From: Alloacidobacterium dinghuense
GTDB taxonomy: Bacteria > Acidobacteriota > Terriglobia > Terriglobales > Acidobacteriaceae
Length of the DNA stretch: 64,000 nt
Assembly (NCBI RefSeq): GCF_014274465.1
Contig: NZ_CP060394.1
Span: forward strand, 2,356,001-2,420,000
Direction: 5' to 3'
The translations under genes were made by a program, and so were the position numbers. Shown piece after piece: positions 36,873 to 44,457 of this stretch (the stretch's first letter is position 1; every line of letters begins with the position of its first letter). Below the pieces are notes generated by a model, which saw nothing but the letters and a program-made list of their open reading frames with translations, ran no database searches and was not told the DNA's origin.

Positions 36873-37598
36873 CTAGAAAACCAACAGTTTTTCGAGAAAG
36901 CGAACGACCGGATTCTGGCGGTAGGTGTAATCGTTGATGATGCCCTTGCCGACTACCTCTAACTCCAGGCTGGTGATCTGTGTTGAGAGCACCTGATTCT
37001 GCGGGCTGACGTCCTCGGGCCGCACCAGGCCACGCAGTTTGATCAGCTGTGTCTGCTGATTGAAGGTGAGTTGACGTACCGCCTGAATGACCAACATCCC
37101 GTTCGGCAGCGCATCGATCACCTCGCCGCCAACGATCGTGCTCAGGCTGGAGTTCGTCACGCTCTGCCCTTGGGCATTCAGGCCAGAAGCCGAGGTCTGG
37201 TTCAAAAGATTGTTCAGCGCGTTCCCGGCGGATAACTTGCCAAAGAGCGCCGAAATCTGCGAGCTTGCGTTTGAAGCCCGCGAATTTTTCACCGTGCCGT
37301 CAGTCGACGCGGCCAGGCTCTCGGAAACAACGATGGCGATCGGATCATGCACCCGCGACGCCTTCACGTCTGAAGAAAGACGGGCCAGACGGCCATCCGG
37401 TGTCCAGATGGCGCCCGGCGATCGGACTTCGGCAGCACTCTCGGCCTTGACGCGCGCGAGGTAGGCATCGAGCGCAATGTCGGGCGGCGTGGGCTTTGGA
37501 GCTTTCTCCTGCTTCTGGGCTGCAGCGCGAGCCGGGAATGGACTCAGCGGACAGAAAAAACACACTGACAGAAACAGAGGGATGCCGTATCGCTTCAT
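36873..37598 (-). CDS. flgH: Flagellar L-ring protein FlgH
   Basis: FlgH forms the outer-membrane L-ring. From ATG 37598 the protein (241 residues) has a signal peptide (YGIPLFLSVCFFCPLSPFPARA), a region with GAIWTPDGRLARL and VHDPIAIVVSES, and the strands GEVIDALPNGMLVIQAVRQL, which are diagnostic. The lipobox expected for an L-ring lipoprotein is not obvious: the cysteine in VCFFCPLS lies inside the signal peptide. The start 2 nt past the flgA stop indicates tight coupling. Confidence 0.92.
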   Translation of the reverse strand: MKRYGIPLFLSVCFFCPLSPFPARAAAQKQEKAPKPTPPDIALDAYLARVKAESAAEVRSPGAIWTPDGRLARLSSDVKASRVHDPIAIVVSESLAASTDGTVKNSRASNASSQISALFGKLSAGNALNNLLNQTSASGLNAQGQSVTNSSLSTIVGGEVIDALPNGMLVIQAVRQLTFNQQTQLIKLRGLVRPEDVSPQNQVLSTQITSLELEVVGKGIINDYTYRQNPVVRFLEKLLVF

Positions 37599-37600
37599 CT

Positions 37601-38089
37601 TCACTGAGTCCACCCATCCAACGATTTGCTCTGCCATTTGTTGGAGGCGAACAACTCGACTGAGCCGGCACCCCGCACCTTGCCCTCAAGCACAACCCCT
37701 CGCGATCCTGTTCTGACGTGAATTGTTTGCCCTTCATTGCCGGCGTCGAGCGCCGTTCCCTCCAACTCAATGTTGCCGTCGGAAGTCTTCCGCCAAAGCT
37801 TAACTTTTGCGCCAGCAAGCACGAGCAGCGTCGCACGCTCTATTACTTTCGGCTTCAGCCCACTAGAGGCAAAGGGGAGCGATGTTTCCTGCCATGGCAC
37901 TTCCTTGAGCGTCCAGGGCCGTTCCGGATGACTGCAATCGACAACGGCCGCCCATCTGCGATGCAACACTGGATCTGCGATGTAATGATCCGTGTGCGTG
38001 CCTTGGATTGTGCTGCAGACGGAGCCGAGCAGGTGTCGGCCACCGAGCAGCACAACCAGAAAATAAAGAACGATCGCGCATCTCTTCAT
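37601..38089 (-). CDS. flgA: P-ring assembly chaperone FlgA
   Basis: FlgA is a periplasmic chaperone that helps FlgI subunits assemble. The 162-residue protein begins with a hydrophobic signal (AIVLYFLVVLLGGRHLLG), and its C-terminal half shows the SAF-type beta fold (LVLAGAKVKLWRKTSDGNIE, then GTALDAGNEGQTIHVRTG). It is short compared with enterobacterial FlgA and lacks most of the N-terminal lobe. It lies between flgG and flgH. Confidence 0.85.
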   Translation of the reverse strand: MKRCAIVLYFLVVLLGGRHLLGSVCSTIQGTHTDHYIADPVLHRRWAAVVDCSHPERPWTLKEVPWQETSLPFASSGLKPKVIERATLLVLAGAKVKLWRKTSDGNIELEGTALDAGNEGQTIHVRTGSRGVVLEGKVRGAGSVELFASNKWQSKSLDGWTQ

Positions 38090-38095
38090 CGCTCG

Positions 38096-38884
38096 CTACC
38101 GGGCCATGTTATTGACTTGGCTGTACATGTCGTCCGCGGCCCGGATCACCTTGGAATTGCTCTCATAGGCGCGCTGCGCTAACACCATTTGCACAAACTG
38201 AGTCACTACGTCGACATTGGAGTTTTCCAGATAGCCCTGCTGCAATGTGCCGAGACCCTGTGTGCCGCCGGGCACATCCAGCACCGGATCGCCGGAGGAT
38301 AGCGTCGCACGGAAGAGGTTTGCTCCTACACTTTCCAGGCCCTCCGGATTGGCGAAGGTAGCGAGCTGGATCTGTCCGAGCTGTGACGGATTCTGCTGCC
38401 CCGGAAGCGTTGCATTGACGACGCCGTATTGCGTGATCGTCACCGAGGTGGCATTCGGCGGAATCGTGATGTTGGGGACGATTGGGTCGCCGTCGGTCGT
38501 CACAATCGTTCCCTGGTTGTTCAGGTGGAAGCTTCCGGCGCGCGTATATTCAATCGTTCCGTCGGGACGCGAGACCTGGAAAAATCCGTTCCCCTGGATG
38601 GCAAGGTCGTATGTGTTGCCCGTGTTATTCAAGTCGCCCTGCGTCATGATGACCTCAGTCGCAGCAGACTTGGTCCCCAGACCAACCTGCAATCCAGCCG
38701 AAACCGTCTGCTGGCTCTGCGCTGCGCCAGGCGTGACCAGATTTTGGTAGATCATGTCCTGAAACTGCAGCTGCCGCTGGCGAAAGCCGGAGGTGGACGA
38801 GTTCGCCAGATTGTTGGCAATGGTATCGAGGTTGAGTTGCTGCGCGCTCATGCCGCTTGCTGCCGTGTAGAGTGCCCGAATCAT
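38096..38884 (-). CDS. flgG: Distal rod protein FlgG
   Basis: FlgG builds the distal rod. The 262-residue sequence has MIRALYTAASGMSAQQLNLD, the flagellar rod motif NNLANSSTSGFRQ, GNGFFQVSRPDGTIEYTRAG, and a C-terminal SNVDVVTQFVQMVLAQRAYESNSKVIRAADDM helix. These distinguish FlgG from FlgF. It is 30 nt downstream of the FlgF gene and 6 nt upstream of flgA on the same strand. Confidence 0.95.
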   Translation of the reverse strand: MIRALYTAASGMSAQQLNLDTIANNLANSSTSGFRQRQLQFQDMIYQNLVTPGAAQSQQTVSAGLQVGLGTKSAATEVIMTQGDLNNTGNTYDLAIQGNGFFQVSRPDGTIEYTRAGSFHLNNQGTIVTTDGDPIVPNITIPPNATSVTITQYGVVNATLPGQQNPSQLGQIQLATFANPEGLESVGANLFRATLSSGDPVLDVPGGTQGLGTLQQGYLENSNVDVVTQFVQMVLAQRAYESNSKVIRAADDMYSQVNNMAR

Positions 38885-38914
38885 GCTTCTCTCCTGATCA
38901 GAAAAATGTTGTGT

Positions 38915-39646
38915 TTAGACTTTTGGCAGATCTTCACTCGCCGTTTTGTCGAATTCGCCGTGAAAAATGGATAGAGCCTTCTGCATCATCTCGGCCTGGC
39001 GCTGTACGAGAATGAGTTGCAGGGTTCCCTGAATCACATCCTGGTTGGAAGATTCCAGAGATCCTTGATGAACTGCTGCTGTGGTTAAGGTGGGCTTTGT
39101 TCCCGCTGTTATGGTGTAGCGGTTGGTTCCTTCCGGTACTAGGTCCTGCGATGGAAAATCGAAGAGTGCAACCTTGCCGGCGACCGCATTGGCTACAGAA
39201 ACCGCTCCATCCATTCCAATCGTGATATCCCCAGTCGGAATTTGAATGGGCTTGTTCTGTGCGTTGAGAACAGGCTCGCCAGCCGCAGTCACCAGGGTAC
39301 CGTCCGCAGCACGCCGGAAGGATCCGTCGCGCGTATAGCGAATGCCCTGCTTGGTTTGGATAGCGAAAAACCCCGCTCCCTCGATGGCGAGATCCAGGGG
39401 ATTGCCGGTATGCGTCAGCGCGCCCTGTCCCAGATCCAGGCGATTTCCACCGAGAACGCCAAAGTCGTTGACGACCTTGTTGACCTGCGAATTGAGCGCG
39501 TCAGGCCCGACAATGGCATTGCGAAAGTATTCGCGTTCGGCACGAAACCCGCTGGTATTCGCGTTCGCCAGATTGCTGGCGGCCGAGTCCAGCGCCTCGG
39601 TGCGTGCGAGTAACCCGGAAAAGGCTGCGTAGTATCCGCTGTCCAC
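38915..39646 (-). CDS. flgF: Proximal rod protein FlgF
   Basis: A 243-residue rod protein. It starts at GTG 39646 with GGAG 7 nt upstream (MDSGYYAAFSGLLARTEALD). The rod motif reads NLANANTSGFRAER, and GAGFFAIQTKQGIRYTRDGSF follows, with the C-terminal SNQDVIQGTLQLILVQRQ helix. The shorter size and order before flgG fit FlgF. The 103-nt gap upstream, before cheX, may contain a promoter, but none with a clear sigma-28 or sigma-54 pattern is seen. Confidence 0.92.
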   Translation of the reverse strand: MDSGYYAAFSGLLARTEALDSAASNLANANTSGFRAEREYFRNAIVGPDALNSQVNKVVNDFGVLGGNRLDLGQGALTHTGNPLDLAIEGAGFFAIQTKQGIRYTRDGSFRRAADGTLVTAAGEPVLNAQNKPIQIPTGDITIGMDGAVSVANAVAGKVALFDFPSQDLVPEGTNRYTITAGTKPTLTTAAVHQGSLESSNQDVIQGTLQLILVQRQAEMMQKALSIFHGEFDKTASEDLPKV

Positions 39647-39749
39647 CCTTGATCTCCTCTGCCGTAGATCAGTGCAAAAGAAAGACCGAAAAGAAGGGGC
39701 GAAGAAATTAGCAGTTTCTAAGCTTGTAGATCCGCAGATTTACAGAGAA

Positions 39750-40235
39750 TTACTGAATGGATTCACAGATAATGCTGATGCTGAGCGTGTGTTCTTCAAA
39801 GCGGTAATTGCGATCGATGCGGAACTCCTGCTGCTGCATATGCAATTGGTAATTGGTCCCGGTGACCACAGCAGGGGTTGAAAGCACGCATCCGCCGGCA
39901 AGCACCGCGTGCTTCCCTTTCCAGGCTCCGGCAACCATATTGCACACCTCTCCGATCGCATCCTTGACCATCGCATCTAATTCCTGCGGACGCGTTCCTA
40001 CCATGCATTCGGCCATGCGCAGCGACGTTTCAAGACCGCAGCGAAGCGTGCAGGCTCCGCTCATGGCTCCAGCCAGTCCGATCACTGCAGTAATCGTTTC
40101 GCTGCCGTCGGTCACACCTTTTTCGGCGGGTTGACAGGGCGCGCCCATCATCAGACGAAAAACCTCATCCACCGCATCATCCAGATGCAGGGCGTGTGCG
40201 CTCTCCTGTAGTAGTTCACGGGCAGGTGTCGCCAT
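39750..40235 (-). CDS. CheX-like chemotaxis phosphatase
   Basis: A 161-residue protein of the CheC/CheX/FliY phosphatase fold. The start ATG 40235 has GGAG 6 nt upstream. The pattern EVFRLMMGAP, ITAVIGLAGAMSGACTLRC and MVKDAIGEVCNMVAGAWKGK (the E..N helix motif of CheX-type enzymes) points to phospho-CheY dephosphorylation. It directly follows a CheY gene, so this pair could form a local signal-termination unit inside the flagellar operon. Confidence 0.82.
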   Translation of the reverse strand: MATPARELLQESAHALHLDDAVDEVFRLMMGAPCQPAEKGVTDGSETITAVIGLAGAMSGACTLRCGLETSLRMAECMVGTRPQELDAMVKDAIGEVCNMVAGAWKGKHAVLAGGCVLSTPAVVTGTNYQLHMQQQEFRIDRNYRFEEHTLSISIICESIQ

Positions 40236-40275
40236 AATTTTCTCCAAAGTGATTTAAGCCAAGAGATGAATCAGA

Positions 40276-40659
40276 CTATGCAAGGCCCAACAAAGGGAGC
40301 ACCCGGTCCTTGACCTGTTCTGCGGTAAAAGGCTTGCGGATATAACCCTGCGCCCCGGCAACGATGGCTTCTTTCACATGCTCCTCGCTGCTTTCCGTCG
40401 TGATCATCACGACTGGAACGTCAGGCGCCAGCGCCTGCGAACGCAGCTGGCGGAGGAATTCGAGCCCATCCATCGTGGGCATGTTGATGTCGGAGAGAAT
40501 CAGCTGGACGCGTTCGCTCTTTAACACATCGAGCGCCTCCACCCCGCTCGATGCTTCATGTACCTTGCTCAAAGGCAGTCCCGCCTGGCGCAAGGCCCGC
40601 TCGACGATCTTTCGCATCACCGAAGAGTCATCGACAATCAAGGCAGCAATTTCACTCAT
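40276..40659 (-). CDS. CheY-type response regulator
   Basis: A 127-residue receiver with all key residues: IVDDSSVMRKIVERAL, phosphoacceptor LILSDINMPTMDGLEFL, Thr/Ser in VPVVMITTESS, and Lys in GYIRKPFTAEQV. The Met start at 40659 follows GAGG at 7 nt. The pattern DDSSxMRKI is typical of motility CheY proteins that bind FliM. It is encoded 40 nt before cheX, and fliM is 2 kb upstream in the same transcription unit. Whether it acts on the motor or elsewhere is inferred. Confidence 0.88.
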   Translation of the reverse strand: MSEIAALIVDDSSVMRKIVERALRQAGLPLSKVHEASSGVEALDVLKSERVQLILSDINMPTMDGLEFLRQLRSQALAPDVPVVMITTESSEEHVKEAIVAGAQGYIRKPFTAEQVKDRVLPLLGLA

Positions 40660-40722
40660 GAACTTTCCTCGCTCCCCTGCCCTTATCGGCACTTTCGTCG
40701 ATCCCGCTAGCTCACGATGCTC

Positions 40723-41700
40723 TCACTCGCTTGTGGCCAGCGAGCACACCATGTCTTCCACCTCCTCTGCTGCGGGCAGAATCCTTTGATCTTCCTCTGG
40801 AACATGACTGCGCCATATCCGCAGCCAGAAATAGTCATGCACACGCACGATTTGCGAACGAACGGCCTTGCGTTCCTCAAGCATGGCCGTGAATGCGTGT
40901 ACCAGTCCGCGCATGTTCGCAGCTTCCAGCAGACGTGTCCGAGGAAATTGCGCGCGTAGAACCTCCCGCTGCGCTCTGCGAAATTCAGATTCCCGCAGGA
41001 CCCCGGCTTCGACTTTCAGCCCCAGCATCCGTTCAACGGCCAGAACAAGACAGCGATCCATTCTCTCTTCAAATGCGATATACAAAATTTCGCGGCCGGC
41101 AATGCGGAGCGGCACGGCGCCGAAACTATCGATCAACAAGCGCGGAAGTGCCGGCGCCATAGCGACCGGATCGTGTGGCGCACTCGCCAGAAGAGGGCAG
41201 TTCCATTGCGCGCTCAGCGCCCGAGCGATCTGTTCCTCGTCGGCCGAGTTTTGCCGGACAAGCCACTCTCCCAATCGGCCCGAGCCTGTTTTTCTCTGCG
41301 CCTCCAGCGCTCTCCTGAGCTGGTCGTGATCGATGACGCCACGGGAGAGCAGAACCAATCCAAGGGGCACGCGGTGTTGATGTACAGCTCTTGGGGAACC
41401 TTGGGAGTTTGGATCCGCCGCATCGCGCAGGATCGCCGCTTGCACGATCTCCTGCATGCATGCCGCACTGCAAGCCCATTTCCCTTCGAGAATGGGATAC
41501 TGGCGGCTGCGCCAGAGCCTCATCCAGCCGGCTCTGCACTTCGCATTGCCGCATTGCGATAGAAAACTAGAGACGGTATTGCCAGCTGCAAGAGAGCTGG
41601 ACATCCTGCCGAGCGCCGCAGTGTGTTTATGTGAAGCGAAGCCTTCCATAGCGTCTCCCAGGCTTTTCTGCGTCTGCCGCCGCTTGATCAGAACAGGCAT
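40723..41700 (-). CDS. Zinc-binding/MshEN-domain protein inside the flagellar operon
   Basis: A 325-residue protein that I do not recognise as a standard flagellar component. Near the N-terminus four cysteines (Cys50, Cys55, Cys77, Cys81) could bind zinc. Residues about 112-175 (LVLLSRGVIDHDQLRRALEA, GRLGEWLVRQNSADEEQIAR) match the MshEN/GspE-N domain, which in other proteins binds cyclic di-GMP. There is no ATPase domain after it, unlike GspE. The C-terminal third is charged. ATG 41700 overlaps the end of fliN by 13 nt, so it is translationally coupled. A c-di-GMP receptor acting on the motor is a possible role, not shown. Confidence 0.65.
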   Translation of the reverse strand: MPVLIKRRQTQKSLGDAMEGFASHKHTAALGRMSSSLAAGNTVSSFLSQCGNAKCRAGWMRLWRSRQYPILEGKWACSAACMQEIVQAAILRDAADPNSQGSPRAVHQHRVPLGLVLLSRGVIDHDQLRRALEAQRKTGSGRLGEWLVRQNSADEEQIARALSAQWNCPLLASAPHDPVAMAPALPRLLIDSFGAVPLRIAGREILYIAFEERMDRCLVLAVERMLGLKVEAGVLRESEFRRAQREVLRAQFPRTRLLEAANMRGLVHAFTAMLEERKAVRSQIVRVHDYFWLRIWRSHVPEEDQRILPAAEEVEDMVCSLATSE

Positions 41701-42443
41701 CGAATGCTCTCCAAAGACTCTTTCGGCTCAGCCACTTCAGTGACTCGCAACCCGAAATTTCCGTTCACAAGCACAACCTCCCCACGGGCCACGATTTTGT
41801 CACCCACAATCAAATCCACGGGATCGGAGACGTGCCGTTCCAGTTGTACAACATCACCCGGCCCCAGCTCCAACACGTCGCCCAGCGGCATTTCTTTCGA
41901 GCCGAATCTCAAAGAGGCTTCGAGTTCGACATCGAGCAGCAGCTCTACCCCTCGCGCCGGCAGGTTGGCCGCAGGCGTGTTTTCTCGCCCCTTCATCTCA
42001 ACCGTGGGCCTGGTCTCATCCGAGAATTCGACACGGACAGAAGCTTCACCAAAACGAACTTGATACGTCGCCGCTGCGATTCCGGCGGGACGCATCCCCT
42101 CGCGGACAGCGAGCACTGAAGTGGCTGTACCCGAGCTTTTGGATGCCGTCTTCGCGGCACGCTCGGCGACCTGCCGCAGAATGCTCTGCCACAACGCCGC
42201 ATCCCGCTGGCGATCCTGTTCATCGGGTATCACCCGCGCCGCTACGAACAGCCGGGCCAGAGCCTCGGCATCGGCCACGACCCAGAAGCTTCCCTGCAGG
42301 CTGCCCTGGAGTTCAATCTGAAAGGAGATGGAATCCTTTGCCTCTATGAACGTATCCGCAGGAGCGAGCTTTACGGTTCCTGCAAGCTCCTGGCTCAATC
42401 CCATGGGAGCCTCTAATAACCATGCGTCAAGGAATGTCTTCAT
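41688..42443 (-). CDS. fliN: FliN-type flagellar switch protein with extended N-terminus
   Basis: A 251-residue protein whose last 80 residues form a SpoA domain (LPARGVELLLDVELEASLRF, LGDVLELGPGDVVQLERHVS, DPVDLIVGDKIVARGEVVLVNGNFGLRVTEV), the C-ring fold of FliN/FliM. The N-terminal two thirds, about 165 residues, is a helical/beta region (FQIELQGSLQGSFWVVAD) reminiscent of the CheC-like part of FliY. I start it at ATG 42443, with GGAGG 4 nt upstream. It lies immediately after fliM and before the MshEN protein. A role as a switch protein is firm; the N-terminal function is inferred. Confidence 0.85.
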   Translation of the reverse strand: MKTFLDAWLLEAPMGLSQELAGTVKLAPADTFIEAKDSISFQIELQGSLQGSFWVVADAEALARLFVAARVIPDEQDRQRDAALWQSILRQVAERAAKTASKSSGTATSVLAVREGMRPAGIAAATYQVRFGEASVRVEFSDETRPTVEMKGRENTPAANLPARGVELLLDVELEASLRFGSKEMPLGDVLELGPGDVVQLERHVSDPVDLIVGDKIVARGEVVLVNGNFGLRVTEVAEPKESLESIRCLF

Positions 42444-42469
42444 CGAACCTCCGGTTCTCACGTTTCGGT

Positions 42470-43435
42470 TTACACATTTGCGGCTGCCGCTGCTGCGATC
42501 TGGACCAGGTGAGCGCCCCTCTGTTCTTCATGACTCACTGGATAGCCCTCAAATAGCGGAATGCCCGCAATACGCAGCTCTGCGGGCCGCGTAGCAACGA
42601 TGGGCAATTTCAGGATTTTCCCTTCATACAGGTCTTCGAGTTCCCTCCCGGGAATGCTCACGGGCGGTAGCTGCAGCGCTGCGCCGACCTTCACGAGAGC
42701 GACACGCTCCTGCATCCGCTGCCGGGTCTCCGGCGAATGGCGATGCTGCCGACTCCAGTCTCCAACCAGGCGCCGCAGCACGGTATTGGAAACGACAGCG
42801 GGAAAAGCAAGATTCAACATGCCGCTCGCGCCAGGCATGCGTACTTCAAAGCTCAGGCAAAGGGTTTTCTCTGACACCGGCATGACACGCGCAATCTGCG
42901 TATGCAGCTGTCTGCGCTCAAAGGTAAAGGTCAGACCAACCGGCTGCCATGCCGCGCTGAGTTCGCGACAGATGACTTCGGCAACGCTGGTGAGAATCGA
43001 CTCTTCGATATCGGTCAACTCGCGCACGCGATCCGGCTTGCCTTCGCCACCGAGCAGCAAATCGATCATGGGCGGAGCCAGTGCCAGATCGAGCTGCAGG
43101 ACCGAAAGGGCACGCAACGGCTCCAACCGGACTGAGCTCACATAGGCTAGATCGGGGATGCGCAGCATGAACTCATTGAAGGGCATCTGCTCGGCGGAAA
43201 CCAGATTCACATGGAAACGGCTGCGCAGCCAGACGCCAAGATTGTGAGTAAGATTGCGCGCAAAAATATCGTTCAGCAGACTGATGGCACGCATTTGCTC
43301 ATTACTGATCTGCCCTGCGCGGGAAAAACTATAGGGCTGAACGCGTGCCCGCGTCTCCTGCGATGCTGCCTGCGAGCGCGCTCGCGCTGCCTGAAATAAC
43401 GCGTCGATCTCGTCCTGCTTCAGGCTCTTCTCCAT
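42470..43435 (-). CDS. fliM: Flagellar motor switch protein FliM
   Basis: FliM binds phospho-CheY and transmits the signal to FliG and FliN. The N-terminal CheY-binding peptide reads LKQDEIDALF. The middle CheC-like domain and the C-terminal SpoA region (VALVKVGAALQLPPVSIPGRELEDL) follow. Length 321 residues is standard. ATG 43435 lies 5 nt past the sigma-28 gene stop, which suggests co-translation. All switch parts (FliG at 56 kb, FliM, FliN) are present in the locus. Confidence 0.94.
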   Translation of the reverse strand: MEKSLKQDEIDALFQAARARSQAASQETRARVQPYSFSRAGQISNEQMRAISLLNDIFARNLTHNLGVWLRSRFHVNLVSAEQMPFNEFMLRIPDLAYVSSVRLEPLRALSVLQLDLALAPPMIDLLLGGEGKPDRVRELTDIEESILTSVAEVICRELSAAWQPVGLTFTFERRQLHTQIARVMPVSEKTLCLSFEVRMPGASGMLNLAFPAVVSNTVLRRLVGDWSRQHRHSPETRQRMQERVALVKVGAALQLPPVSIPGRELEDLYEGKILKLPIVATRPAELRIAGIPLFEGYPVSHEEQRGAHLVQIAAAAAANV

Positions 43436-43440
43436 GATCG

Positions 43441-44307
43441 CTACTCCTTCACCGATGAAGCTTTTTGTGCGCTTGTTCGTTTACCTGCGGCCTTATTCAC
43501 GCTGTCTGACTTGGCGGCCAGATCCGCCAGCATGCTGCGCAGATGCAGAACCGCCGAAGCGTGAATCTGCGAGACCCTCGATTCCACCACGCCCAGCGTG
43601 AGACCAATTTCTTTCATGGTCATTTCTTCGTAGTAGTAGAGCGTCATCACCAGCCGCTCGCGCTCGGGCAGATCGCCGATGGCTTCGGCGAGTCTCTGCC
43701 GCATTTCTCCCTGCAGACAGCGGAAGAGCGGATCGTCCTCGGGACGGTTCGGCACATAGGCCAGTTCCTCTTCGCCTGAGTCTTCCGAGCGTTCCAGGTG
43801 CAGCGTGCCGATCTCAAGTCCCTTCAGTTCCCCAAGAAGCTGCTGATAATCCCCCAGTTCCATCTGCAACTCGCCGGCAATCTCCTGCTCCGACGGCGAG
43901 CGACCCAGTCGAGCTGTGAGTGTGCGAATCGCCTGCTCGACGGCGCGGCCCTTGCGACGCAAATCGCGCGGGCTCCAGTCCAGCGTCCGCAAGCTGTCCA
44001 GAATGGCGCCGCGAATACGGAATTGCGCGTAACTGCGAAACTGCACTTTCTTCTCAGGGTCAAATTTCTGGAAAGCATCCATCAGTCCCAGGACGCCGGC
44101 ACTGACCAGTTCTTCCATCTCCACATGCTGCGGGAGCCGCTCGTGAATACGCCGTGCGATGTAACGCACAATCGGCAGGTGTTCCACCATGACGCGCTCT
44201 TCTTCCGGAGTAAAGCGCTGGCTCACTGCGGCTTCTGAGTAGGCAGTCTTCTTCTCGGTGGGGAGCGTCTGCCACTGTTCTGTTTCGCAGGGTTTCGTCA
44301 AAGACAT
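43441..44307 (-). CDS. fliA: Sigma-28 (FliA-type) RNA polymerase sigma factor
   Basis: It directs transcription of late flagellar genes. Region 2 is visible as EEERVMVEHLPIVRYIARRI and VSAGVLGLMDAFQKFDP..FRSYAQFRIRGAILDSLRTL; region 4 is PERERLVMTLYYYEEMTMKEI followed by VVESRVSQIHASA. I choose the ATG at 44307 because GGAGGG lies 8 nt upstream, giving 288 residues; in-frame starts up to 44430 (329 residues) exist. It follows flhA and precedes fliM. The sigma-28 site before flgM at 35.3 kb is its likely target. Confidence 0.9.
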   Translation of the reverse strand: MSLTKPCETEQWQTLPTEKKTAYSEAAVSQRFTPEEERVMVEHLPIVRYIARRIHERLPQHVEMEELVSAGVLGLMDAFQKFDPEKKVQFRSYAQFRIRGAILDSLRTLDWSPRDLRRKGRAVEQAIRTLTARLGRSPSEQEIAGELQMELGDYQQLLGELKGLEIGTLHLERSEDSGEEELAYVPNRPEDDPLFRCLQGEMRQRLAEAIGDLPERERLVMTLYYYEEMTMKEIGLTLGVVESRVSQIHASAVLHLRSMLADLAAKSDSVNKAAGKRTSAQKASSVKE

Positions 44308-44457
44308 CACCAAAGCCCTCCGTCCGGACTTCTCGTTTCCTGCTGACCGATCTTCGATAGATCCCATGTTCTGCATATTGTTTTCACTCGGGCTTTCACG
44401 ATTTCCGTTCTCATTCGCAACAATGGACAACTGGTGGATCGAGGAACCAATTCCGCC

